Shown here piece by piece: positions 16,310 to 25,665 of a stretch of DNA of 64,000 nucleotides. This stretch comes from Haloferax marinisediminis (GTDB lineage Archaea > Halobacteriota > Halobacteria > Halobacteriales > Haloferacaceae), in assembly GCF_009674585.1 (NCBI RefSeq), contig NZ_WKJP01000006.1, positions 62,001 through 126,000 of the forward strand, written 5' to 3'. How positions within the stretch are numbered: the first letter of the stretch is position 1; each line of letters starts with the position of its first letter. A model generated the notes under the pieces. The model searched no databases. It was not told where the DNA came from and worked only from the letters and a program-made list of their open reading frames with translations. Both the position numbers and the translations under genes were made by a program.

Positions 16310-17467
16310 TTAGAAGGCCTCCTCAACAACCTCCGTAGAGATGACATCGTAATCAGCATCCACCGCGTCGTCAAGGAGTCGACTGCAGAGCGCTAAGATT
16401 TGGCGAACATTCCCTTGAGATCGTTGGAGAATCACATTCAAACTCTCTTCAGTAAATGGTCGAAGGTCAGTCTCCTCTTCCGCAGATAGACGTTCTAAGG
16501 CGAGGTAATCATGAATAAGATTGTATAGATGGTCGCTAGTTAGCGGCTTCAATGTCACCTCTTGACCGATACGTTCGCTGAATGCGTGATATTCGCTCAT
16601 GACGTCCTGCCACACTTCTGGTGCACAACCAAAGAGTAGGCAAAGTCCAGAGCTATTCTGGTCCATGAGATGTCGGACGCTGTTGAGCGTCGCCTGCTCG
16701 TACTTCGGAGAGAGACGTGCGATACTCTCGAACTCGTCTACGAAGACAAACACAGCGGTATACCCGAGGTCAAGGAGCATATTCTTCAATGCAGTAAAAG
16801 CCCTGACACCCATGGTATCATCGTCGAGTGCACTGTGAATCTCCATCTCTTTGCGTTGCTCGTACCGAATCCCTTCGGCCGTAAGCCACTGCCACGCATA
16901 GAGGTTGGTATCTTCGTATATCATGTGGACAATCGCCCGAGCAAAGTCAGCGAATTTCGTGATGTCGCTTAATTCCCTGATTGCCTCTGGAATGATTTCT
17001 GGGAGTAAGACGTCTCCTTCGTCGATGAGTGACCGCATCTCTGCGGCACCTTCTGGTGACTCATCAGTGCATTCTCGAGTGATTGAAGCCAGGTACTCGT
17101 ACGACAAGTTCTGTAAATGACTGAACCCGAGATCGTAGACGAACTCGTGATAGATATCGAGGAAGCCCTCTCCCGGTTGGGCAACATAGCCTACAATCAC
17201 GTCGTCGTGGTCACGAAGCAGTGAGCGTGTGTATTTCAGCGTATGCGACTTCCCATTCCCATACTTTCCTGTGACGACGAGGTGCTTCGACTTGCCAGTC
17301 GACAGTACCGTCGAAACCGTCGAGCTAATCTTCTCTGAAACATGGCTCTGTCCACAGAATATCTCAGGGTTTTCGGCTGGGACTGGACTATACGGGAAGG
17401 GGTTTCCGCTGAGGCCGTATTTTGAGTAATCGCGCTGCTGGTCTGTGATGTTGAAGTTACTGGACAT
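16310..17467 (-). CDS. AAA+ ATPase of the modification island
   Basis: 385 residues. Starts with a YGLSGNPFPYSPV segment typical of ORC/TniB/BREX-like ATPases. Walker A is GKYGNGKSHT (67-76), Walker B VFVFVDEFESI (239-249), followed by a sensor region GLCLLFGCAPEVW and a C-terminal helical lid. Not an origin-binding Orc1 (no winged helix is apparent after the lid). It is the last gene of an operon with the HTH protein (1-bp overlap) and the small TGT-like protein (4-bp overlap). Related ATPases occur in Dpd and BREX clusters; this one may drive target remodelling or restriction. Exact family not assigned. Confidence 0.85.
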   Translation of the reverse strand: MSSNFNITDQQRDYSKYGLSGNPFPYSPVPAENPEIFCGQSHVSEKISSTVSTVLSTGKSKHLVVTGKYGNGKSHTLKYTRSLLRDHDDVIVGYVAQPGEGFLDIYHEFVYDLGFSHLQNLSYEYLASITRECTDESPEGAAEMRSLIDEGDVLLPEIIPEAIRELSDITKFADFARAIVHMIYEDTNLYAWQWLTAEGIRYEQRKEMEIHSALDDDTMGVRAFTALKNMLLDLGYTAVFVFVDEFESIARLSPKYEQATLNSVRHLMDQNSSGLCLLFGCAPEVWQDVMSEYHAFSERIGQEVTLKPLTSDHLYNLIHDYLALERLSAEEETDLRPFTEESLNVILQRSQGNVRQILALCSRLLDDAVDADYDVISTEVVEEAF

Positions 17468-18363
17468 TAGTGTGTCTCTTGTTCAAACGTGATGTCGCGG
17501 TCGTGGACCGCGAGGTAGTAGTATTTCTTACCGTACAATTCGACGCCTGCCATGACTCGCTGAGTCGACTGCGAAGTCGTGATTAGCGAGCCTTCGTCAG
17601 CGAGTTCAATTTGTTTGATTCCGAGCGTTGCATCCTTCGCGGCCGTGTCCATCGGTGCGCCAGAGAGCTCGATTTTACCAACGTTCTGCTGGCAAAGCTC
17701 AAGCACCGCTTCGTCGAAATCTCGTCTCCGACACCCAATTCGTTCGCAGATATTCTCTCGGAGTCGTGGAATCGAGAGGTACCGTTGACGCAAGTTGACC
17801 CCCGCTGTTTGTTCGAGGTTGTCATAGGTGTCTAATAGGATGAAGTGAAAGTTGCTCGGGATTTCAGTCTCGTTCGAGAGGTAGTAGTCCCCAGAGAAGG
17901 CATTCCGCTGCACACTTCCAAGCCGTTCAGCCCAATCACCAACGATCTCGATACCAGTCTGGTTGAATGAATATGGCGTATACTCCTGTGTCTTCTCAAG
18001 GTGTTCTAAGAGTGTGTCGAGGTCAGCATATCCAATTTCTTCAAGCGCTTGGAGGAATGCACCGTAGTGAGGACTTCGGGCAGCGAGAATCGAGCTGACT
18101 TTCCTCCAGTTTTCGGCACGGATAGAGTCCAAGAACGACTTTCCGATGCCCGTAGTCGTGTAGACGAACTCGTCACCATCTTCACTCTCTGATAACAGTG
18201 AAACCCGTGTCGCTTCGAGGATCGTCTCTCGCGCTCTCCGATGATTTACATCGAGTGCTTCAGCCAGTTCTGCTGTTGACCTGTATTCGTCTTCACATGC
18301 GTACGTGAGCTCCACGAGTCGACTCAGCGTAACAGGACGGATAGTCGGTCGCTCATCGCTCAT
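17467..18363 (-). CDS. winged-helix-like protein coupled to TGT and AAA genes
   Basis: 298 residues. The N-terminal 70 residues look like a DNA-binding winged helix: RPVTLSRLVELTYACEDEYR, then STAELAEALDVNHRRARETI and a TGIGKSFLDS wing end. The middle part resembles further HTH repeats (LQALEEIGYADLDTLLEHLE), and residues about 190-235 give RQRYLSIPRLRENICERIG. The C-terminal segment is beta-rich and ends in FEQETH. Start and stop overlap both neighbours, so it is part of a fixed three-gene set. It could be the DNA-sensing subunit that recruits the transglycosylase or ATPase. Family not recognised. Confidence 0.8.
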   Translation of the reverse strand: MSDERPTIRPVTLSRLVELTYACEDEYRSTAELAEALDVNHRRARETILEATRVSLLSESEDGDEFVYTTTGIGKSFLDSIRAENWRKVSSILAARSPHYGAFLQALEEIGYADLDTLLEHLEKTQEYTPYSFNQTGIEIVGDWAERLGSVQRNAFSGDYYLSNETEIPSNFHFILLDTYDNLEQTAGVNLRQRYLSIPRLRENICERIGCRRRDFDEAVLELCQQNVGKIELSGAPMDTAAKDATLGIKQIELADEGSLITTSQSTQRVMAGVELYGKKYYYLAVHDRDITFEQETH

Positions 18364-19394
18364 GTGAGCCTCCGAACCTGCTGTTTTGCGGTCTGGTATG
18401 CGCGACTCGTCACCTCATTGCCCTGGAACCGAAGGTCTAGGTAATCCTCAATGTTCCGCCCGGATTCAGCAACGTATTGGAATCGGCGTAATTCCGTTGC
18501 CAACGCCCAGAGGTTGTGTTGAACGAGAGCAGAGCGATCTTCACGAATGTCGTCCAGTGTTCGAGTACCACAGACTGGGCATGGACACGGGAGTCGCTCC
18601 AACTGTTCTATGTCCTGTAATTCTTCTCCACCAAAACCTGGTATCAGGTAATTCCGATTGCCTGCTCCTCGAATGAAAGCGGATGAATCGAAACTATCGA
18701 CGCCGAGATAGAGAAGAAGTGGTTGATAGACGAGACCACCAAGCCCGTACACGTGGAGGTGTTTGTCGGTGGCGGTTCGCGCTGATAATATCAGTTTTGT
18801 TACTTTTTTGTAATCTGACCGTATTGGAACCATGCTCCCGAGGGCATAGCCATCGAAATCACCGAACTTCTCTAGATGAGCGATGCAATTGCGAACGGTC
18901 TCCGGATCGTACCCGTGAACACTCGCGAATAACAACGCCTCGCCAGAGTGCTGGTCACTTGCTTCGAGCGCATATTCGATACTTTGGTTGACACGGCGCT
19001 GGTTTTCTGCCGCACGTTTTTCTCGTGAAAGTGGGACATCAACCGTACCGTAAATGTCCGCATCGAGTTGACGTTGTGCCTCAAGTGTTTTTTTGGGGGT
19101 AGTGTCGACTTCACCTGAACTGAAGTCGAATCCACCGCTATCCGCAAACACGATTGTATCTTCAGGAACGCCCATCTCCTCGCGGAGTGTAACACCGTTC
19201 AGTAACCGATCCCACATCGGTGTGCGATTACGAATTGCCCGTGTATTGATCATCGCCACCGGTAAATCCGGTATGGACCCCACATACGATGGTGTGTTGT
19301 CACTTGACCGTTTCCCGATATTCCGGACCGGGAAAAAGACAGGTGTGTTTAGTTTCCCGTGAGGGAGGTCAATTGTCCGACGTCTGTATAGCAT
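18360..19394 (-). CDS. compact TGT-like transglycosylase (DpdA-like paralogue)
   Basis: 344 residues with a tRNA-guanine transglycosylase barrel. Residue D85 in FADSGGFDF corresponds to the general acid/base Asp of TGT; GYALGSMVP (183-191) and HVYGLGG (214-220) match TGT substrate-binding loops; VDSFDSSAF (232-240) holds the nucleophile Asp equivalent; C270, C272, C275 and H293 form the TGT zinc site. There is no PUA domain, which archaeal tRNA enzymes carry, so DNA or a special substrate is likely. It is the first gene of an operon with the winged-helix and AAA proteins (ATGA overlap). Gene symbol withheld because a second, larger DpdA follows. Confidence 0.85.
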   Translation of the reverse strand: MLYRRRTIDLPHGKLNTPVFFPVRNIGKRSSDNTPSYVGSIPDLPVAMINTRAIRNRTPMWDRLLNGVTLREEMGVPEDTIVFADSGGFDFSSGEVDTTPKKTLEAQRQLDADIYGTVDVPLSREKRAAENQRRVNQSIEYALEASDQHSGEALLFASVHGYDPETVRNCIAHLEKFGDFDGYALGSMVPIRSDYKKVTKLILSARTATDKHLHVYGLGGLVYQPLLLYLGVDSFDSSAFIRGAGNRNYLIPGFGGEELQDIEQLERLPCPCPVCGTRTLDDIREDRSALVQHNLWALATELRRFQYVAESGRNIEDYLDLRFQGNEVTSRAYQTAKQQVRRLT

Positions 19395-19478
19395 ACCTCC
19401 CGCCCGTGTAGGCTGTTAACATACTTAGAAAATGTCCACGAAAAGTCAGAAGGTGAAAGAAAAAAGACTGTACGTTAA

Positions 19479-22373
19479 TTAATACTGTTTGAGCTCAACT
19501 TGTGTCGGGTCTTCATCGACTTCCCGACATAGTGTTTCGATAAGTCCGGGGTTTAGTAGTTCAATATTCTCGACACGTCGTGCGAAGTTTTTGAGGTAAA
19601 CTCCCTTCAAGCCGACGACGATTGTACCATGGTTTTTGGCGTCATCAGTCCGGGCGGGGACAGACACGATATTGTCGAATTGTTCGTCGACAATCTCCCG
19701 ATTGAACACGACGCCAATCTGGTCTGCACGGATTCGCTGTATCATCGAGTCGATATCGATGCTGTTGTAGTAGTCCTTCCCCAGCGTGAAGAACACGACA
19801 TCGAAGTTGCCTTCGTCGAAGACTTTTTCGAGATCTGACCGGATATGCAGTTTCGAGGAACGGTCACGGATTTCGGCAACCTTCATCGAACTGAACGTCA
19901 CTTCGTACGGTGGTAGCGGTTCGTTCTCTGGAACTAATCCGAAGCCAGCGCTGATGAAGTAGCGTGATACTTGGTGGCCGCCATCTCTCAGTTTTCTGAC
20001 TGCTTCGCGGACGTAGTTCTGTTGACGGCCAGTATACAGGTCAGATGCTGCGATACCGGGAACATTCTCCCTATCTAACAGTTCCTCTCGCGAGAATTTG
20101 AGCGTCTCCTCTGCGTCGAATACGGGCGCCCCATCCGGGAACTCCTTACTGCCCGAACACTGGTCGACAACGAGGATGTTGAGTCCGTCAGCAGGATTCG
20201 CCTCGGGAGCGTGCGGGATGAAATCGTCACCAACGACGTAATCCTCGCCACACGCTTCGAGGACGTCTCTGCGGAGCACAGCAGAATCGGAAAACGTGTG
20301 TAGCTCGCAGTTGGAGGATTCGACTCCCTCGGCGAGTGCAGGGTCTACGTCACCGTCTGGTGTGACGAGGAAGAGGTGTTGGTACCGCTTCGACTGCTCT
20401 CCCAGATTGTCTGCCGTTCGAGTTGTCGAAAACGAGACACTGGAGTTGGTCTCCTCCCACCACTCAGTGACGCCACTAGCGTCGAAGACACCGATTTCGG
20501 CTACAGGGAGATCGTGGACCTGTTGCCAGAATTCGGGTTCTTCGCTTCGGAGGTACTCCTCGATAGTGTCGTAATTGCTGAGGCCTGCCGAACCTCGAAC
20601 CGCGATGAGAATTTTCGGAATCGCGTCGTCGAACTCGTCGTAGAAGCGACGTGTGTTGTGGAATCCACGACGCCGGTTTCGGTCATTTCCTCGGAAGATA
20701 CAGACCTCGATTCCGTGCTCCTCACAGATCGGGCATTCGCATTTTTCCCACGGGCGGTTAGCGAGCGTCCGCTGATAGTCCTCTAACAGATCGTCATCAC
20801 CAATCCAGGTGGCATAGTCCTCGACGACAGCCCAAATCTCGTCGTATGGCGTCGAGTCTGCTCCGTCGATGATCGCGGGCGTTCGCGGGAAAGTCGCAAA
20901 CTCATCTTCAGCAGTGTTCAGCAGGTCTTCGTACTCAGAGAACGGGAGTGGGTCTTCTGAGCTGTCCTTCCGCAGGAGTTTGACGATCTTCCCTCGTAGG
21001 GCATCGCTGAAACTGGCCTGCAGTTCGCGAGCGTATTCGAAGTCATCTCGAAGGGTTGCTTCGATGTCCTGGAGAAGCGACTGGTCGTACCGACTGTCGT
21101 GGCGGTGTTCACGGAGGTACTCCCGGGTTTTCGGGAGGACAGTAGCAGCCAGCTCATGCCATTCGTGGACCGCGTCCGTAAGAGACCCCTCAGCGTCGTA
21201 CGCTCGCAACGCAACGAGCGTTTCTCTCCCACGTAGCGACTTCTGAACGGACTCGTCTAACGAATCACGATTCGAGGGGTACCGAACACGAATTGCATCG
21301 TAGCGTTCGTCGTGGTCGAGCCGATAGTTGTCGCCGCCAGTCCACGCGGAACGGAGCATACTCGCACTGTCGAAACTCGTCATTCCCGAGCGGCCAACAG
21401 TATCGAATCCCTCCGTCTTCGCAAACCCGAAGACGTGTGTATCGATACGTCGGGTGTGTTCGCGTTCGAACTCCTTGACGGATTTCCCGACGTTTTTGAC
21501 GATCTTTCGGACGTCGTGGATTGGACTGCCCGCGACACCACCGATTCCCACGTAGTCGTATCCGATTCCGAGGACGTACTCGAGGGCTTCGACGTAGGAT
21601 TCTGGGTCCCAACCCTGGATAGCGACCATCAAGCGGAACGAATAGTCGCCCGCGTGGTACTGCTCGTACATCTCCTGGGCGTTGTCGAGCGTGAGTTCGT
21701 ACCGGAATGCCGCATCGTCAGCACGATAAACTGCACGCGAATCCTCTGCTAACTCAGTGAGGACAGCATCCACGTCGCCCTCGAAATCAGACCGCGTAAA
21801 TGGTGTAACAGCAGCATCTGTGCGAATGCTTGGTTCGTACTCATCGACGTAGCTCGGCCACTCATCGGGCCACTCATCGATCATCAAATCGACGACATCG
21901 GTTATGCTGTCTGGGATGTCAGACTTCGAAAACCCGCCACCGAAAGCGCGTTTGTCGAGATAGAGACGCCCCTTGTCTTTTCCAGACCCTAAGACAAGAT
22001 GGTCGATAGTGACACCAACAGAGACCTTCAGGTCTTCATAGAAATCCAGCATCTCTGCATTGTCGTAAGGGGGAAACGGGAGCGATTTGTACCCCCACGC
22101 GCCGCAGTCACTGATTGTCGGGAGCCATTCCGGGATAGAGAGAACAGGGTCATCGTAGACACCGTGCTTGCGCAATCGTTGAGATTTCCGGATCGAGCTT
22201 TCGACTTGTTCGCGCGAAATCAGTACCCCATCGATGGGAGTGGTATCGTGTTCAAAAATATCCCAGATGTAGCTGAGCTCACGCTCCTGACGGTCGACAG
22301 TAGAGAGTTCGTCGTGTTCGAAATCATAGCCAGCATCGACAGCATCGTCCCATTCTGGAACGTAGAATCGCAC
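19479..22373 (-). CDS. dpdA: DpdA-type DNA transglycosylase fused to a YaaA/DUF6884-like domain
   Basis: 964 residues. The start MRFYVPEWDDAVDAGYDF and the block ISDCGAWGY (87-95, D89 as acid/base), VTIDHLVLGS, GIGGVAGSPIHDV, THVFGFAKTEGF and GMTSFDSASML (330-340, D335 as nucleophile candidate) fit the DpdA branch of the TGT superfamily, which exchanges guanine in DNA for preQ0. A TGT zinc site is seen as C545, C547, C550 and H571. From residue 731 to about 890 lies a second domain: LNILVVDQCSGSKEF, DLYTGRQQNYV, YFISAGFGLVPENEPLPPYE, resembling YaaA/DUF6884 domains and, in the CSxSK motif, the ArcS catalytic region. It could further modify the inserted base. Separated by 84 bp from the next operon. 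Confidence 0.85.
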   Translation of the reverse strand: MRFYVPEWDDAVDAGYDFEHDELSTVDRQERELSYIWDIFEHDTTPIDGVLISREQVESSIRKSQRLRKHGVYDDPVLSIPEWLPTISDCGAWGYKSLPFPPYDNAEMLDFYEDLKVSVGVTIDHLVLGSGKDKGRLYLDKRAFGGGFSKSDIPDSITDVVDLMIDEWPDEWPSYVDEYEPSIRTDAAVTPFTRSDFEGDVDAVLTELAEDSRAVYRADDAAFRYELTLDNAQEMYEQYHAGDYSFRLMVAIQGWDPESYVEALEYVLGIGYDYVGIGGVAGSPIHDVRKIVKNVGKSVKEFEREHTRRIDTHVFGFAKTEGFDTVGRSGMTSFDSASMLRSAWTGGDNYRLDHDERYDAIRVRYPSNRDSLDESVQKSLRGRETLVALRAYDAEGSLTDAVHEWHELAATVLPKTREYLREHRHDSRYDQSLLQDIEATLRDDFEYARELQASFSDALRGKIVKLLRKDSSEDPLPFSEYEDLLNTAEDEFATFPRTPAIIDGADSTPYDEIWAVVEDYATWIGDDDLLEDYQRTLANRPWEKCECPICEEHGIEVCIFRGNDRNRRRGFHNTRRFYDEFDDAIPKILIAVRGSAGLSNYDTIEEYLRSEEPEFWQQVHDLPVAEIGVFDASGVTEWWEETNSSVSFSTTRTADNLGEQSKRYQHLFLVTPDGDVDPALAEGVESSNCELHTFSDSAVLRRDVLEACGEDYVVGDDFIPHAPEANPADGLNILVVDQCSGSKEFPDGAPVFDAEETLKFSREELLDRENVPGIAASDLYTGRQQNYVREAVRKLRDGGHQVSRYFISAGFGLVPENEPLPPYEVTFSSMKVAEIRDRSSKLHIRSDLEKVFDEGNFDVVFFTLGKDYYNSIDIDSMIQRIRADQIGVVFNREIVDEQFDNIVSVPARTDDAKNHGTIVVGLKGVYLKNFARRVENIELLNPGLIETLCREVDEDPTQVELKQY

Positions 22374-22747
22374 AGGTTAGATCACCTACTTAGTCATAAT
22401 TCCATCTCACCTTATGTATGTCTCTTTCTCTGTGTCGGAACGGCATATGAACGGGAATATCTGAGGAATATGATAATGCTCTATAAAGAATAATGGTGAG
22501 GCCATGTCGACACCAACCCGAGAGTAAAAACTACACTTCGAACCGCCGAGTGAGTCATTCGCTGACTCCCGTCGCAGAAGTTGGACGGGCAATAAGAGCT
22601 TGCTCTGTGTGCCGAGCCATGAGCATCAATGTTCGTTGACGACTTATCATCTGGTCGCTCGACAAGTCCACGACTGGACGTTGGTTGCCGTTAACGGGCG
22701 GTCGAGAGACCATACTTGCCGTGAATGAGGAATTTTCTCCGAAGAGT
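22374..22747. other. intergenic region, no gene supported
   Basis: 374 bp between the dpdA start and the stop of the DUF262 gene. Only short frames with abnormal composition are present. It should hold the dpdA promoter. No repeat or hairpin stands out. Confidence 0.45.
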
Positions 22748-25414
22748 CTAATCTAAAAACCGTTGGAAATTTGCTGTAATGACGGTCTCTTGTCTCTTCG
22801 CCTCTGTCTCGACAATTTCCCTGTAATTGATCTCTTCGTCCTCATTATCGTCTTCATCTTCTCCACCATACTCATTATCCAGAAGTTGTATAGATGTAGC
22901 AACTTGCTCCAGAATCTCTATCTTCCGCTCTGTCACGCCCTCGTAGGTCCATCGCCGGTTGTAGTCATCAGCCACGTTCGCCAATTCCTCCATTCTCGAC
23001 TCAACCGATTCCACGAACTCCTCATAGCTAGATACAGAGTCAAATCCAAGTTCGGTGACTGTGCTTCCGTACGTGTCCTCACCGACCTCCTCAAGAGTCT
23101 CTGCTAGCCGCATGTATTCATCTAGCTCAGAGAATTCCGGCGTGTCGATATACTGGTTGTAGAGACTCTCGTTCACCGACAGTTCGTCGAAACCGTCCGT
23201 TTTATCGTATGCGTACGCTTTCTTTGCGAAGGGCAAGTTCCCGATCGATTGGTTTTCGGTGAAACGTAGGAGAGTCAGATTTCCCAGGCTGTGTATGTAC
23301 TTCTCTGCGAGTTCCCCAAGGTGGTCATCGGCCTCTTGATCGATGAGTCCTTCAACGACTCCCTGAAGGGTGTAGTCACCATCATCTCGTTGGGGAGCGT
23401 TCTCTGTACAAAAGAACCACCGGTACCAATCGTACTTGTCCCCATGGTTCTCAAGGAGCGGAGACTGAGGAAAGATATGCTCGATATGGACCACTTCATC
23501 ATCTTCATTGAGGGTCTTCAACACCATCTCATCGTCACCAACCATAGCTTCAGAGACTAACTTCCTGAGTAGTTGCTTGCCCATGTCAGGCCGCCAGTCA
23601 CTCTCGCATAGTAGTTTGACGAGAGGTTCACCGAACAACTGACTGTTCTCGCTACGTGCTTCTCTGACTAACTGTTGCTTTACCTCCTCTGAGAAGCCGT
23701 TATCGGTGAACTCACCCACTGCTGCCGCGTACGAGTTGTCCTTAACATGAACATCTCGACTCACGTAAAGCCGGACAGTCATGGACTCCACAGTCCGGAG
23801 TAATTCGAGTAGGTCACCCTGGCGATCCATGTGGTGCTCACATACATCGTGATACGCTGCGAGAACCAATGGTTGCCAAACACTGGTGTTCGCCTTAGAC
23901 AAGCGTATCAGGATGCGGTTACACTCCGACTCAGTGTCCTGGTCTCCCTCCTCGCCGAGGTCGATTCCGTAGTTCTCGGGATCCACGAGGTGGTGATAGT
24001 AGACAGCATACTCCTGCAGGTCTTCAATTAGTTCCTTCGCATCGTCAATGTTACTCAGATGTGTCGATAGTCTTCGAGAGTCGTCCTCAGTCTCTTCGAG
24101 GGTGAACGCCTCTAATAGGTGGTCGCCGATATCTCCCCGGGCATTGATACCGTCCTCCGTCACGACGAAATATGTCTTGAGGAAGTCGAGTATTCTTCTA
24201 TGATCGGTGTCGAACTCGTCCACCACAGATTCCCAACGACGAGTGTACTCGTCATACTCGCGCTCCGATGCATCGCGTCGGAGTCTACCGATGATTCGTG
24301 TCCTGATGATGTCAGTCTGCTTGAGTTCGACTCCACGATTGTTGAGGACTTCAAAAATCTTCATCAGAAGTTGGGGCTGGTTATCATCCACCTCGAAGTA
24401 GCCAACATAGAAGCATTGCAGAATGAATTCTTTCAGGTTTACCAGAAAGAGGTACTGCTTCTCAGGGTTTGGACGGTTCTCGAGTTCCCCGTCGATACGC
24501 TTCGAGAAAAATCTGTATGCCTTTCTAATTTGATTATTGGAATTTTTGAATTTGACCTTACCATTTATCAGAATCTCTTTTTGCAGGTCCGTGAAATCGG
24601 ATGCGTCGTCCTTACCAGACGGCATACCTGCATGTGACTTCATCAGGTTCGGCCTAGACCCATCTGTCTCCTCGTACAGACTGTCATCAGCTATTGCATC
24701 GAGGTAAGCGTCGTGCTCAAGATCGAATTCATCCAGGAACGTCTTGATACGAATAGCATTGTTCTTGGTATTGTTGCTCACCCCTTCGTTCTGGATAATA
24801 TACCGAATGAGGGCCTCCTCACCCCTCATCAGGGCAGAGAAGAACTCGCGGTTGTGTTGATCAAGTTCTAGAGACGGACCTAATGTCGGGTCTCCGTTGG
24901 TGTAGATGAGCGATTGTGTTTTGCCTACGTGACCGGAGTACTGACTGATGAACCTACTCCCGCAATCGGGAAGGTTCTCGACGAGATGGTCGGCGATTAT
25001 TTTGAAGAGAACGGAGAGGGTCGTCACTCGCTGTTGACCATCGATGACGTCGAAGACATGACCATCACGGTTGATATCCTTACGATCGGAGAAGAACATC
25101 GAACCAAAAAACACGTCTGAACCCCGTCGTGATACACTCCGTCCGTTTGACTCGAGGAGAGGGATAATCTCGGCCCAGAATTCATCCCATTGCTCCGTGT
25201 CCCATTCATATCCACGTTGATAGTCTGGGATGTGGAACTCTTTGTGGAAAAATTCGTTGAGTGGAACCCTGTCGATTTCAATATGATCTCGAACCCGGGT
25301 GCGGATCAAGTCGGTATAGACTATTTCGTTTTGACCGGCCTCCCCCTCGAAACGAAGAAGTTTGTTCCCTAGAACATCCTCTATACTCATAGTGTCATGT
25401 GTGCTAGATACCAC
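22748..25414 (-). CDS. DUF262-DUF1524 protein (GmrSD-like type IV restriction enzyme)
   Basis: 888 residues. The N-terminal DUF262 domain shows FHIPDYQRGYEW (60-71) and DVIDGQQRVTT (122-132), the NTPase motif. The C-terminal DUF1524 part shows VHIEHIFPQSP near 640 and SLGNLTLL near 708, the HNH-like nuclease motif. GmrSD and related enzymes hydrolyse NTP and cut DNA that carries base modifications. It lies beside dpdA, on the same strand. Two readings are possible: a nuclease that destroys phage DNA with other modifications, or an ATPase partner of DpdA, in the way ATP-hydrolysing DpdB is needed in bacteria. The frame is full length and all motifs are intact. Start ATG 25414; a second ATG at 25390 is possible. 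Confidence 0.88.
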   Translation of the reverse strand: MVSSTHDTMSIEDVLGNKLLRFEGEAGQNEIVYTDLIRTRVRDHIEIDRVPLNEFFHKEFHIPDYQRGYEWDTEQWDEFWAEIIPLLESNGRSVSRRGSDVFFGSMFFSDRKDINRDGHVFDVIDGQQRVTTLSVLFKIIADHLVENLPDCGSRFISQYSGHVGKTQSLIYTNGDPTLGPSLELDQHNREFFSALMRGEEALIRYIIQNEGVSNNTKNNAIRIKTFLDEFDLEHDAYLDAIADDSLYEETDGSRPNLMKSHAGMPSGKDDASDFTDLQKEILINGKVKFKNSNNQIRKAYRFFSKRIDGELENRPNPEKQYLFLVNLKEFILQCFYVGYFEVDDNQPQLLMKIFEVLNNRGVELKQTDIIRTRIIGRLRRDASEREYDEYTRRWESVVDEFDTDHRRILDFLKTYFVVTEDGINARGDIGDHLLEAFTLEETEDDSRRLSTHLSNIDDAKELIEDLQEYAVYYHHLVDPENYGIDLGEEGDQDTESECNRILIRLSKANTSVWQPLVLAAYHDVCEHHMDRQGDLLELLRTVESMTVRLYVSRDVHVKDNSYAAAVGEFTDNGFSEEVKQQLVREARSENSQLFGEPLVKLLCESDWRPDMGKQLLRKLVSEAMVGDDEMVLKTLNEDDEVVHIEHIFPQSPLLENHGDKYDWYRWFFCTENAPQRDDGDYTLQGVVEGLIDQEADDHLGELAEKYIHSLGNLTLLRFTENQSIGNLPFAKKAYAYDKTDGFDELSVNESLYNQYIDTPEFSELDEYMRLAETLEEVGEDTYGSTVTELGFDSVSSYEEFVESVESRMEELANVADDYNRRWTYEGVTERKIEILEQVATSIQLLDNEYGGEDEDDNEDEEINYREIVETEAKRQETVITANFQRFLD

Positions 25415-25665
25415 AATAATACTTGCCTAGAGTAAGAGAATCAACCCTACCTATCGAATGTGAACGATACCGACGCATTGGCTCATTCAAAACGGGTATG
25501 GCAATGGTCTGGTCCTCTCACTTATCCCGCTGGACCGGTCACAAAGTGTTGACGCAGTTAAATCAAATAGTCTTAGAAGTCGCTGTGTTGGCCCAGTTGT
25601 TGGGGAAAGTCATAGATGTACTCAATTTCAATAGAGTCGGTTCAATCTATTCAACCGAATCATTT

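Noticed and set aside
16310-17467. AAA protein as a second Orc1/Cdc6 origin initiator
   Set aside because: No winged-helix C-terminus, no ORB-like repeats near it, and tight coupling to the TGT operon argue for an island-specific ATPase.
22640-22690. GTCCACGACTGGAC as another IS605-type end
   Set aside because: It shares only a few bases with the 7786-7803 hairpin and lacks the trailing GCTTCCTCCTC.
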